Assembly (NCBI RefSeq): GCF_028583425.1
Contig: NC_072790.1
Span: 154,746,397 to 154,810,396 of the forward strand
DNA: 64,000 nt
Reading direction: 5' to 3'
DNA from: Eublepharis macularius
Lineage: Eukaryota; Chordata; Lepidosauria; Squamata; Eublepharidae
Shown: positions 1 to 10,104 of the stretch, piece by piece
Numbering within the stretch: the stretch's first letter is position 1
How the letters are laid out: the number at the start of each line of letters is the position of its first letter
The notes under the pieces: model-generated
Database searches by the model: none
Told to the model about the DNA's origin: nothing
Seen by the model: the letters and a program-made list of their open reading frames with translations, nothing else
Translations under genes and position numbers: made by a program

Positions 1-338
1 CCCTACAATACCTTCCAAGTTACAACTACCACTGAGCCAGATTGTCCTGATGGCATGTTTGTGTGTATGTACATATGTATGCATTGATAGCATTGAATAA
101 AATTGCTAGAAAAGATGAAGAAGGATACATAACCATGTTTTGTGGGACTTGGGGCCTTAGAAGAAATAAATGCTTTATCTTGAGGATCTTCAGCAAGGGC
201 CCACATGCTTGAGAATATCGAAGACTAAATACAGCCTGCGAAAACCCCTTTAGTAGGGATGGTGCCTTCATTTAGGTCAAAATGAAGTTTTCAGAAACTG
301 AATAATATCAAATTGGCAATCAGACCCTTCATAAACCA
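1..338. other. No gene seen
   Basis: AT-rich sequence before the first hAT-like element. Short open frames on the - strand here show no domain or recognisable family, and I see no repeat structure that I can name. Confidence 0.5.
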
Positions 339-1110
339 CTTAGTAGTAGACATGGGCACGAACAGGAAAAAAAACCTGAACACCCTGTTCGTTGTTCGGT
401 GTCATCCATGAACAACGAACATGAACTGTTCCTGGACATGTTCGTTGTTCGTGGGGGCCAGAACCACCCCCACCCCAACCACCCCTACTTAGCCCCCCTC
501 CCATCAAACCCACTTACCTGGCCCTTTAAAGATCCCTTTAAACTATCAGCGGGCAGGTGGGGGGATTCCCCCCTGCCGCCTGCCAGCTGATAGTTTAAAG
601 GGCCCTGTCCTGGCAAAAATAGCAGTGTCTGCTGGCAGCTAGTTTGAGGGGTTACAAAAGTGACCTTCCCAATGTCCAATACCCATCAAATTTGCAGGGG
701 ACATAGTCCTCACTGTCCTCTGAAGACCCCCCAAGTTTCAGAGAGACTGCACCCCAGGAAGGGCATGATCCACAGGTCTCCCCGTTGGCTGTCATTTTCT
801 CTTCACAGGGGCAAAAAAGGGACTCTCTTCTGGAAGTACTTTGAAGGGTTAAAGCCAGAAGGCAAGCCAGAAGGAGTTCAGACAGAGTTCAGTCCCTCCC
901 TGCCTCCGGTTGCCAAGGGGATTGATTTCAGCAGGTGCCAGACTGTCTGGCTTGCCGAAGGGCTGCCGAAGGCAATGAACGAGGCTTGCAATGACCACTT
1001 GTTCGTTTAGGATGGGGCCTCACGAACAGCTTGTTCGAGAACAGCAGATTGGGCTGTTCGTTGTTTTTTTTCTGTTCGTAATGGTGTTCATGCCCATGTC
1101 TACTTAGTAG
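339..1110 (-). mobile_element. Non-autonomous hAT-like element with 8-bp TSD
   Basis: The element spans 347-1102. It is flanked by identical 8-bp copies CTTAGTAG at 339-346 and 1103-1110. Its ends are inverted: TAGACATGGGCACGAAC on the left, and the complement of TAGACATGGGCATGAAC on the right. Subterminal DNA is rich in short GTTCGTTGTTCG-type words in both orientations. An 8-bp TSD with a TAG-type end is the hAT signature. No transposase is seen inside; open frames at 399-590 and 660-1010 have no family features. Its right half is the reverse complement of the left half of the element at 43751-44584, so it lies in the opposite orientation to that copy. Confidence 0.82.
534..602. repeat. Near-perfect internal hairpin of the hAT element
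   Basis: Arms of about 31-35 nt (534-564 and 568-602) pair around a 3-nt loop. The outer 17 nt, CCCTTTAAACTATCAGC, are repeated exactly in inverted form. The inner part is G-rich on one arm and C-rich on the other. Confidence 0.85.
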
Positions 1111-1822
1111 TCAACATGTGATTTTGTAGCATAACTGACAGATTTGCTCATGCATAACACTAGCACCAATTTATTGTCTCCTTGACTAACCTTGATATAA
1201 CTTCCTACCCTTTCCCCTGCAAACTGGCTTCAGGCAGAAGCAAGAAATTAGGTAGCCCTTGTGTGTTTGCCAAGCATTCAAAAATATGGCCTCCTGCTTG
1301 CAATGTTATCACCTCAGCTAATATCATGATGCATAATATGTAGATTGGCTCCAACATTCTCATATTATTATGTTCCAAACAGATATTACTCCTTCATCTC
1401 ATCTTTTCAGAAAACATATTTTGAAAAAAATATAATCATCAAACTTTGTTTGCTGCCTATTCCATAGGTACCTTTTAGTACCAGATATATAGAAACAGAT
1501 CATGAGGCACTCTTAAGGGAACCAAGAATGCTTCTGTCTATTTCTGCAGGAATCACATAGCAACTCTAATGAGAACTGCAAAGATACATCTCAACACCAG
1601 TTCTCAGTATGAATCACTGTTAATATTACAAAGAAATCTATGAAATTAATTCCATAATTGTGCTTTCTAATACATATTAGGCACTTCTGAAATAATTCTA
1701 CAAAAACCCCTTAGAGAATAACAAAAGCTCCAAAACTTTGCTTTAATGCTATAAAGCGTGATAGAAAATTTCTTATAAATTCTTCCGTTCCCATGACCTA
1801 CTTACTGCATCTGTTAAGTAAC
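1111..1822. other. No gene seen
   Basis: AT-rich intergenic sequence. I find no coding frame, RNA gene or repeat family that I can support. Confidence 0.5.
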
Positions 1823-2029
1823 ATTATAGAATCATTCAAGTCCAGTAGCACCTTAAAGACCAACTAGATTTCCAGGGTATGTGTTTTTGAGAGTCAAAGC
1901 TCCCTCTTCAGACTTTCAAAAGCTTATACCTTGGAAATCTAGTTAGTCTTTAAGGTGCTACTGGACCCAGATCTAGCTCTTCTACTGCACACCAATACAG
2001 CTACTCACATGAAACTATTATAGAATCAT
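1823..2029 (+). mobile_element. Foldback retro-insertion with 13-bp TSD (PLE-like)
   Basis: The insertion spans 1836-2016, between exact 13-bp copies of ATTATAGAATCAT at 1823-1835 and 2017-2029. The two arms, about 1842-1893 and 1915-1966, are inverted copies beginning GTCCAGTAGCACCTTAAAGA. A 50-nt tail follows the right arm. This is the same plan as the PLE-derived insertion at 46637-46913: inverted terminal repeat, then an asymmetric 3' tail and a 13-bp TSD. Reading the - strand, a CTGAAGA word precedes a short stem, recalling a hammerhead core, but the GAAA word is mutated. The PLE link is an inference from architecture. Confidence 0.65.
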
Positions 2030-2572
2030 AACTCCAGTGTGTGTTTATTATATTAAAATATTCTGTGCAAGTTCAAAAGTAGACCATCTCTGTTTACAAA
2101 AGTACTTGCAAAGCAATAAATTTGCATAAACTTATTCTCAACATGGTCAAATCTGTGGATATTTAAATCCAGAGACTGGACTCATGAACGGACAAGACAG
2201 ATCTATCTACAAACCTGAAAAGTGCTCCAGGTTTGCAGAAAAATCTGAAATATATTTCCAAAACTACATGGGGGGAGGGGGTGAAACCCCCCAAATAATA
2301 GAAGCAGCACCTGTAGGTTTAAGAAATAAATGCCCTCAGTGGCCATTGCTAGGCAACCACGCAGTATTTCTACCATTCAAGACTTGATTTCTGTCAGGTA
2401 AAGGCAAGAGGAGGGAGCAGGACCCTTTCCAGGGCTGTTCTGGCCTTTGAGGGAGGGATGATCAAGGCCAGATCTGGCAGCATCCACCTAGTGACTTGCT
2501 ACCACCTAATTTGCTTGACTCATCCAAGCCAGGCTGCTTGCTACTGTTCAACAGTAGCCACCCTATGAAAGT
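2030..2572. other. No gene seen
   Basis: A short open frame at 2184-2387 on the + strand has no recognisable domain. I see no other structure. Confidence 0.5.
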
Positions 2573-2800
2573 CAATGTGGTGCAGTGGTTAGACTTTCAG
2601 TCTAGGATCTGGTAGACCCAGGTCCAAATAACCACTCTGCCATGGAAGCTCATTGGGAGACCTTGGGCCAGTTACACATTCTCAGCCTAATTTATCACAC
2701 TGGTTTGTTGTGAGAACAAAATGGTGGAGAGGAGAATGACGTAAGCTGTTTTGGGTCCTCATTGTGGAGAAAGGTGGAGTATAAATGAAATAATAAATAT
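2573..2800 (+). repeat. tRNA-headed SINE (family 1)
   Basis: The head GTGGTGCAGTGGTTAGA looks like a Pol III A box, and AGGTCCAAATA sits at the B box. The body includes CCTTGGGCCAGT and the 3' part GAAAGGTGGAGTATAAAT, ending in an AATAAATA tail. The same family occurs at 8694-8932, 45954-46135 and 55605-56098. Confidence 0.8.
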
Positions 2801-5214
2801 AGCGAAAGATGCTGGGCAGAAGAAAGGTAGGTTGGTGGGTGCGAAGCACATAAGGAGACAGAAAATAGTAGCACTTTGGGGGGCTTTCAGGGAAGGGAAA
2901 GAAAGGTGGAGGAGGGAAAAATACCATGCCCCACGCAAGTCCTTGCTGGCTCCTCAGTTGCCCAATTATATAGTAACCAGTGTCAAGTATAAATATTTAT
3001 TAGGCTAAATTGGTTTCTCTTGATGTTTTCCACCTACCATATGAATTCACTTAAGAAATTAGTAGTAGACATTCACAATAGGGAAAATGGAAATTGCTGA
3101 TCCGAATATGCTGGGGTTAATACTTAGACCATATTAAAATATAGATGCAGAAACCTATGAAGACATTTATTTATAAAACAAGAAAACACAGTGGATCATC
3201 TAGCCCAACTTAAAGCAGCATTTCAGAAATTCCCTGTGCAGTTTGTTCAATTTGCTCAGTTGGTCTTAGAGATTTAACTGCTCTTTGATGTGTAATAGTT
3301 GTAAGGCCAATGACACACCACTGGTATTTTTACTTTTTGTGTTTAATCTTTTTATGAAATAATAACACAATTGCAGATGTTTTCATTCATATTGGCTATG
3401 TTCTATAGCTACATGTTTGTAACGATTACAAGTTCACAACCTCCAACATATACATGTATGCCTGTTCTATTAAATACATTAAATTCAACTATAATAATAT
3501 GGAACAGAAAACTTTAAAAATCACTGAAATTCCAAATCCATGGAGATCAATGGAGAGTTTTCCAATTCAGTTACACAGTCAAAGATTTTCACTAACTAAA
3601 TCCACTTAAACTCCCTTTGCAACAGATCTACTCAAAGTATAGCATCCAAATAACATTAATTACTGATACTTTTGCTGCACTATAACATTAAAATTATAAT
3701 GATAGGAAATACATTTGTAGATTCAACATACAATCCAGTCAGAACAATTCCTATAGATGAACAGGAGTGTGAAATAGCTTTAATATTGCACAAATTCCAC
3801 TCATTTCAAATGGGAAAGGTAAGTGCTTTTTCCAAAAGGGGCAAAGAAATATAAAGTTATCATAGATTTGTACCCTTTGTCCTGAGGCATACAGAAGTCT
3901 GCATTCTGCAATAACACCTGTTTTCCCTCTAGAAAGTACAAAGGAAAAGGACTCACTTCAAATGCAGGGTCTTTCCTGAGAACTAGAATTATCCACATAA
4001 ATTATTTTATATTAATAATATCACATATTTTAATTCATATAATTTTCATATCTTTGGTCAGTTTTAAACTAAAGAGAGTTAGAGTCATAGAGCGGTAAGT
4101 GCAAAAGTGCAAAAGATGTGTGCATACAAGGGAAAATCAGTAACCTTATTTTCACATTCTAATTTTGCACTCAAGGTTAAAAAAACAGATTGACATAATT
4201 TTATACCAAAAACAGTAGAAAGGTAACTTTAATCTTAAATTTCACATAGCTATTATTTCTGTTTTTCCATTATCTACAGCAGTGGAATAAACTAGATAAC
4301 ATAGGTTTAAACAGCACACTTAAAGGACTAATAACCAAATATATATAACAATGTTGAGCTGTAGCACTATGACAGACATTTCATTGGCAAGGAAGGAAAT
4401 CAACAACAACAAAGCTCTGTCCAAGTATCTGAAAATGTTTCCTACCTTTCTATATACCAACATGTTTGGGGATTCATCGGCCACCCCATTGCTGCTCTGT
4501 CCATAATTATTTCCTTGTGCCATGTCTCAATAGTTTGATCTGTCTGCAAATCTTTTGCAGAGCAATTTTCCCCTGTAGAAAAAAAAGGGACCTTGGTTAA
4601 AACATTTTAAAGATCTTCTTCCCCCAAGGATAATTAAAGGATCTGACTTTTTCTCTGGACTCTTTAGGACAGCCAGTTTCACTAGTTCCTGTGAAACATA
4701 CATACTCACACCCAATGTAGTGCATTGGGACAAAGTACTAGGTATTTCCCCCTAGCACTTAATTATCTTTCCCATGCCTATAAAGCAGGGAATACACTTT
4801 ACTAATCTATCTTAGAGTGAATTGACTTGTCATATGGAAGACTTCATCAGGATGCTAAAGAGCAACAGCTTGAAGCAGGTGTCTTTTTGGTCATACCAGC
4901 CTCTATCCTCTCTAAAAAGTTGACCACTGGCCAATCATTTGCTCCAAGTTCCAGCCTTTAAAGGGTGGGACGACTACACATGTGCCTCCCTGTTTGGCCA
5001 CAGATTAAACTACTTTTGCCCCTTATCAAACAAACAAGTTAGCCCTAATACAGTTCCTTCTGCAGCTATTCTACTATTCCTTCTTCATAGTATAAATTAG
5101 CCACATCTTTCTGTACCAGGGTCTTTCTAAAGAGCCTTCCTCCTAACCTCTTTACTCCTCCCCAATTAAACAGTTGCTTCACAAACACAACTAACAAAGC
5201 ATGCTGTGTATGAA
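2801..5214. other. Gene-free AT-rich stretch
   Basis: About 2.4 kb with only short, featureless open frames (for example 3672-3854 + and 4320-4523 -). No repeat family was recognised with confidence. Confidence 0.5.
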
Positions 5215-6130
5215 AGAATGAGATCTAACTAAAGGCGGCCCTGGCCGCCGCAGCGAATCGAAAGGGTCTGCCGAAGCCCAAACATTTTTTTAGTGGTGGG
5301 GGCGTATATATTTCGCTCTTTCGTCCTTGCTACCAGAGTTCTTCCATCCACCGCTTCCCCTCATTTCTCTCCCTCGTTTCCGCAGCCCTCGAAGCGTGCG
5401 TATGTCTGTGTGCCTTGCCACAGCAAATGGCAGGCGAGATTGTTTTGCCCTGCAGTGAAAGCGGAGACGCTGCCTGTGATTTCAGCACCGCGGATAGCGC
5501 CACGGGCGCCGCCAGCCCTCTGCTCCCACCCGGGCCAGCTTCGCGCACAAATGCAGCGGCGCGAAGGCGGCGCGGGCGGGGGCATTCTCCCCACGTCCCG
5601 CCGTCCGGTATTTACCTCCTGGGCCAAGGTCACTCACTGCGCCGCGGCAGCTCTCTACCTCTTTTCCACCTGGCCCCCGGGCAGTCTCTGTCAGCCGGCA
5701 GCAGACGGCAGGCTGCAAGGCTCGTTCATCACATAAACAATGCGGACAGGGCTGCTTGCCGACGCCGCCTGAGCTCGCGACTCCCCCAAAGCTTTGCAGA
5801 AGCGGAGGCAGCAGCAGCACCTCCTCCCTCCCCGGAATGAAGCGAGGCCGCCTGTCACGTGGGGAAAGGAACGTCAAAGGTGCCGCCGCCGCCGCCGCTC
5901 CAGCGTAAGGCAGCTGCAAACGCTCCCTTCTCCGCGGCGACTCCTCTCAGCCGCCGAAAACCAGCCAAGAAATTGCAGCCGCCAGCGGCTTTCGGCAGTG
6001 ACTTCGGCAGGATGGACCCAGGCTCAGAAACAGGCAGGAGAAGTGTAGAATTACTTCTTCTTAGAAGCACGGCACTCACCCTCCAGGTGAGCTGCCCTGG
6101 GGGAAATGAGGTCAGTTGGCATCAATGGCT
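5215..6130 (+). promoter_or_regulatory. CpG island, candidate promoter and first exon
   Basis: This stretch is far richer in G+C and CpG than its AT-rich surroundings. It holds a (CCG)n run near 5882-5897, an E-box GTCACGTGGG near 5856 and many GC boxes. An ATG at 6012-6014 sits in a good Kozak context (A at -3, G at +4). It opens 25 codons that end exactly at 6086, where CAG|GTGAGC is a consensus 5' splice donor. The 25 codons resemble no protein I know, so the exon could equally be untranslated. Overlapping open frames on both strands are best explained by base composition. The gene it serves is not identified; the donor suggests + strand transcription. Confidence 0.7.
6012..6086 (+). CDS. 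Possible first coding exon, unidentified gene
   Basis: This is a 25-codon frame from an ATG in strong context to a consensus splice donor (GT at 6087-6088), at the 3' edge of the CpG island. It begins MDPGSETGRRSVELLLL. I do not recognise the product and cannot find a matching second exon. The frame is also open upstream, so the true start or even the coding status is uncertain. It is listed because ATG context, donor and island edge agree. Confidence 0.25.
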
Positions 6131-6431
6131 TGCATGAGGGCCGTACTTAACTTCTGAAACACAAAGACCCCAACTTGATTGAAAGCCACACTAGTGCCCT
6201 TTGTTCTGAAACGCTAGCACGAGGGAGATGCCCGTTCTCACCCGTCAGGAAAAGGCATTTTGTACATGCCCAGAAGCACTTTTTTTCTTATCACTCCCGC
6301 CTTCCAACAGTGCAGATGCGGGCTGTGAAAAACAAGCTTGAATTATGTATTGTCGAAGGCTTTCACGGCCGGAGAACGATGGTTGTTGGGGGTTTTCCGG
6401 GCTGTATTGCCGTGGTCTTGGCATTGTAGTT

Positions 6432-6472
6432 CCTGACGTTTCGCCAGCAGCTGTGGCTGGCATCTTCAGAGG
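6432..6472 (-). ncRNA. Hammerhead-ribozyme-like motif in PLE terminal repeat
   Basis: Read on the - strand the stretch has CCT, then CTGAAGA (fits core CUGANGA). A GCCAGC/GCTGGC helix (stem II) with a short loop follows, then GAAA, then ACGT, then the likely cleavage C, then AGG, which pairs with the first CCT (stem I). The TTGG/CCAA words just outside could extend stem I. The self-complementary ACGT fits the very short stem III reported for PLE hammerheads. Activity is not shown by sequence. Confidence 0.75.
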
Positions 6473-6540
6473 TGTAGCACCAAAAGACAGAGATCTCTCA
6501 GTGTCACAGTGTGGAAAAGATGTAGGTCATTTGTATCTAC

Positions 6541-8241
6541 TCAGGAGGGGTGGGGTTGAGCTGAGTCATCCTGTAAGAGTTTCCCAGGGTGTGGAATGCT
6601 AATGGCGGGAGGCTTCACTGAATCCTGAGGAGGTTCTTTTGCATATGGATTGGTGCTTGATGTGCTAATCTTCTCTGCAGGGCTATTGTCGGGTGTGGAG
6701 TGTTTTGTTGGCCTGGTGTTTTTCAGAACTGGAGCCCATGCTCTGTTCATTCTTAAGGTTTCTTCTTTCCTGTTGAAGTTTTGCTTATGCTTATGAATTT
6801 CAATGGCTTCCCTGTGCAGTCTGACAAAGTAGTTGGAAGTGTTGTCCAGTATTTTGGTGTCCTGGAATAAGATACTGTGCCCTGTTTGAGTTAGGCTATG
6901 TTCAGCCACTGCTGATTTTTCAGGCTGTCCAAGTCTGCAGTGTCTTTCATGTTCTTTTATTCTTGTCTGGATGCTACGCTTTGTGGTCCCGATGTAAACT
7001 TGTCCACAGCTGCAGGGTATACGGTATACTCCTGCAGAGGTGAGGGGGTCTCTGCTGTCTTTTGCTGATCGTAGCATCTGTTGTATTTTTCGGGTGGGTC
7101 TGAATACTGCTTGAAGGTTATGCTTTTCCATAAGCTTTCCCATCTGATCAGTAATTCCTTTGATATATGGCAAAAACACTTTTCCTGTAGGTGACTGTTT
7201 TTCCTTGGTTGTTTGATTCATCCTGGGTTTGATTGCTCTTCGGATTTCATTTCTGGAGTAGCCATTTGCCTGAAGTGCGTGGTTTAGATGATTAATTTCC
7301 TCATTGAGAAAGCGCGGCTCACATATCCGTCTTGCACGATCCACTAATGTTTTCATTATGCCTCTTTTCTGTCGGGGGTGGTGATTGGAGTTTTTGTGTA
7401 AGTAACGATCAGTGTGAGTTGGTTTCCTGTAGACCTTGTGACCTAACTGAAAGTTTGCTTTGCGGATGACCAAGGTATCCAGGAATGAGAGTTTTCCCTC
7501 ACTTTCTTTCTCCATTGTGAATTGTATGTTCAGGTGGATGTTGTTGAGATGATTCAAAAACTCCCTCAATTCTTCCTCCCCATGGCTCCAAATGATGAAT
7601 GTATCATCCACAAACCGGAACCATACACTGGGTTTGTGGGGTGCTGATTCTAGAGCTGTTTTTTCAAAATGTTCCATGTAGAAGTTTGCTATAACTGGGC
7701 TGAGTGGGCTCCCCATGGCCACCCCATCCATCTGTTCATAGAATTCGTTGTCCCATTGGAAGTAACTGGTTGTCAGACAATGATGGAATAAGGCTGTTAC
7801 ATCCTCTGGGAAAATCTGATTAATCAGTGCAATAGTGTCTTTTACTGGAACCTTGGTAAACAGGGATAGAACATCAAAACTGACAAGTATGTCTTGTGGA
7901 TTGAGTTTCAGAGAACTGATTTTGTTGATGAAATCTGCTGAATCTTTGATGTAAGACGAGGTTTTCCCGATGTGGTCCTGCAGGAGATCTGCCAGATGTC
8001 TAGCTAATTCATATGTCGGTGAACCAATGGCACTCACAATGGGTCGGAGTGGGACTGAATCTTTATGTATTTTGGGGAGTCCATATAGTCTAGGTGGCTG
8101 TGCTTCAGTCTTGCATAGTTTTCTGTGCGTGTCGGGATGTAGTGAGGAATTCTTGATCAGTGCATTTGTTAGCCTGGTGATTTTGCAAGTGGGATCTCGT
8201 TTTAGTTTTTTGTAGGTGGAGGGGTCCAGGAGTTCCTTAGG
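6541..8241 (-). CDS. PLE reverse transcriptase - GIY-YIG endonuclease, 5'-truncated
   Basis: The frame is open from the element's 5' edge down to a stop at 6541, about 560 codons, with no ATG near its beginning, so it is an N-terminally truncated polyprotein. Visible in order: a PKIHKDSVPLRPIVS motif; SFDVLSLFTKVP (RT motif A); MDGVAMGSPLSPVIANFYME (motif B); FVDDTFIIW with the catalytic DD (motif C). A basic linker follows. The C-terminal GIY-YIG nuclease has GVYRIPCSCGQVYIGTTKR, then TRIKEH and a downstream E in AVAEH. This RT plus GIY-YIG order defines Penelope-like elements, which copy RNA at a nicked target. The first 20 or so codons derive from the inverted terminal repeat, not from the ancestral protein. 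No internal stop or frameshift is seen, so decay is slight. It is not a host gene. Confidence 0.9.
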   Translation of the reverse strand, partial: PKELLDPSTYKKLKRDPTCKITRLTNALIKNSSLHPDTHRKLCKTEAQPPRLYGLPKIHKDSVPLRPIVSAIGSPTYELARHLADLLQDHIGKTSSYIKDSADFINKISSLKLNPQDILVSFDVLSLFTKVPVKDTIALINQIFPEDVTALFHHCLTTSYFQWDNEFYEQMDGVAMGSPLSPVIANFYMEHFEKTALESAPHKPSVWFRFVDDTFIIWSHGEEELREFLNHLNNIHLNIQFTMEKESEGKLSFLDTLVIRKANFQLGHKVYRKPTHTDRYLHKNSNHHPRQKRGIMKTLVDRARRICEPRFLNEEINHLNHALQANGYSRNEIRRAIKPRMNQTTKEKQSPTGKVFLPYIKGITDQMGKLMEKHNLQAVFRPTRKIQQMLRSAKDSRDPLTSAGVYRIPCSCGQVYIGTTKRSIQTRIKEHERHCRLGQPEKSAVAEHSLTQTGHSILFQDTKILDNTSNYFVRLHREAIEIHKHKQNFNRKEETLRMNRAWAPVLKNTRPTKHSTPDNSPAEKISTSSTNPYAKEPPQDSVKPPAISIPHPGKLLQDDSAQPHPS

Positions 8242-8319
8242 AACTACAATGCCAGGAACTACAATGCCAAGACCACGGCAATACAGCCCGGAAAACCCCC
8301 AACAACCAAGCTTGAATTA

Positions 8320-8693
8320 GTCTCCCATTGTGTGCTTTAGGCTACAATCCTGTTTCCTAGGAGTAAGTCCATTGAATACAATGGAACTTACCCACTTCGA
8401 ATTGCTCTATTAGTCTTGTGGAAAAGAAATAATTAGGTTAGGAAGGAACACAACTAATTTCTGTATATTGATGACCAGGTTAGAAACTGATATATGTAGT
8501 TTGGGGTTTGTTTGTTTTTTAAAAAATATATATTTACAAACTGCTTTTTTCATGCTTCAAGGTCTACAAATCACAATTTAAGACATAAAAAATAAAAATA
8601 AAATACCAAATAGTGATTCTATTTTTTAGGGCACTTGAATGCCACCTCCCCTAAAATAAATCCTTTCCATCCTTAAAAATGCCAGCAGTCCGG
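8320..8693. other. No gene seen
   Basis: AT-rich sequence between the PLE and a SINE. Nothing supportable was found. Confidence 0.5.
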
Positions 8694-8932
8694 GCCAGCC
8701 AGTGTGGTGTATTGGCTAGAGTGATAGACTACGATCTGAGACCCAGGATCAACCTCCCCTCCCCCCATTCTGCCATTGAAGGTCACTAGGTGACTTGGGG
8801 CCAGTCATATGTTCTTAGCCTAACCTACCTCACAGGGTCATTGTGAGAATAAAATGAGAGGACAATCTGGTAAGCTGCTTTTGGTCCCCGTTAGGGAGGA
8901 CAGCTGTCTAAATAAATAAATAAATTTAAAGA
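8694..8932 (+). repeat. tRNA-headed SINE (family 1)
   Basis: It begins GCCAGCCAGTGTGGTGTATT, with an A-box-like head. The body has CTTGGGGCCAGTCATA, CTCACAGGGTCATTGTGAGA and GCTTTTGGTCCCCGTTAGGG, and the tail is (AAAT)n. A 20-bp stretch just 3' (AAATAAAATGTATCACCTT) is tandemly doubled at about 8939-8982. Confidence 0.8.
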
Positions 8933-9189
8933 CTTGGTAAATAAAATGTATCACCTTGATAAAATAAAATGTATCACCTTCTAAAACTTTGTAGAGACAG
9001 TGCCGTCCCTTAACCTTTTCAGGGAGCCCATTACATAAGGTGGGAGCTAGTACTGGAAAAAAAAAAACAGGTGCTGGCTGATGCCACGTGGGCAACTTTA
9101 AGTAGAGGAACAACCAGTAGGTGGCAGACCAAGGATGATAGCTGGTGCATGGGGACATATGGGAATAGGCAGTCTTTTCGTTATGCATG

Positions 9190-9700
9190 TAGAGCTCTAA
9201 AGGGCTTTAAAAGGTCATAACCAGCACTCGAAACCAAACTAGCAGTGAATGAAGCTGTTTTAGAATAGGCAAAATGTGTTCCAATTGGCTAGCTCTTGGT
9301 AAGAACTGGTTTGCCATATTCTGAACCATATCATCTTCAAGAACAGTCCAAGGCAGGATGCGTTAATGTAATGCAACTGTGAGGTTACAAAAGCATGGAT
9401 TAGCATAGCCAGTTTGGCTAAGTGCAAGAAAGGAGAGAACTGACAAACCAAATGTAGTGGAAAGAAGGCAGTATTGGCCACTACACTAGTTTGTTTGTCA
9501 AACAGCAAAGCTGGGTTCAGGAGCACCTCCAAGCCATTAACCTGCCCTGCAAATAACAGCATTTCATCCATACTACATGCGTGTAGTCCCTCCAACCCAC
9601 TAGGCTTCCTGGCCATACTACCTCTTTCTTGTCTCAATTCAGCTTCAGTTTGTTCTGCCTTAGCCACCTGACCATGACCTTAAAGCACTGGTTCAGAGCA
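9190..9700 (-). repeat. L2-like LINE RT fragment, decayed
   Basis: The - strand frame at 9260-9667 includes LIHAFVTSQLHYINA, a worn form of the conserved C-terminal RT block (usually VTSRLDYCNAL) of L2/CR1-group LINEs. The 3' flank down to 9190 also resembles the end of this LINE type. This is a fossil, not a host gene. Confidence 0.6.
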
Positions 9701-10104
9701 GAGTCTAACACATCATACTTGGGACAGAGACCAGGGACAATAGTAAGGGAAAGAAAACTCTGCAAAGTGAAAACCATTGGAATCACCAATCAGCTTTTCT
9801 CACTTTTCGGAGACTTCATCAGGAACTGCACATATTTTCAAACTGCTCTGCAGCAATGAGGGCTAGAAACCTCTTTTCCCCAAATGAAAGAACACTCTCA
9901 GGGTAGAGGAAGAACCTTTAGATTCTTATACAAGAACACACCACTGAAAATCTGGTCCTCTTCCCTACATCCATAACATTTGGGATATTTCCATCTCTGC
10001 CTGCAGATGGTTAGTCACAAGATCTATTTAGAGTACCTTTTGTTATGTTACAATAGTGATGGGTGAAATCACAAGTTTACTTTTCCAGAGCTGTTTTTAG
10101 TGTG
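9701..10104. other. No gene seen
   Basis: Short open frames only, and no family recognised. Confidence 0.45.

Larger units (their letters stand above)
6333..8319 (-). mobile_element. Penelope-like element with inverted ends and 13-bp TSD
   Basis: The element spans 6346-8306, between exact 13-bp direct repeats CAAGCTTGAATTA at 6333-6345 and 8307-8319. On the - strand its 5' edge (8306-8255) is a 52-bp inverted copy of the repeat near its 3' end (6381-6432). A 35-nt 3' tail (6380-6346) ending CCTTCGACAATACA lies beyond that repeat. The body encodes RT and GIY-YIG domains. The layout matches the pseudo-LTR organisation known for Penelope-like retroelements, here in a copy 5'-truncated within the RT. 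A 15-bp word, GGAACTACAATGCCA, is tandemly doubled at 8240-8269, where the inverted piece joins the body. The intact TSD and long open frame suggest a recent insertion. Confidence 0.9.

Noticed and set aside
5293..6137. Several overlapping 75-147-codon frames on both strands in the CpG island
   Set aside because: They overlap on both strands, follow base composition (Ala/Pro/Arg rich) and have no domain; stop-poor GC-rich DNA explains them.
6541..8037. A host gene with a nuclease domain
   Set aside because: RT plus GIY-YIG order, terminal repeats and TSD show that it is a Penelope-like element.
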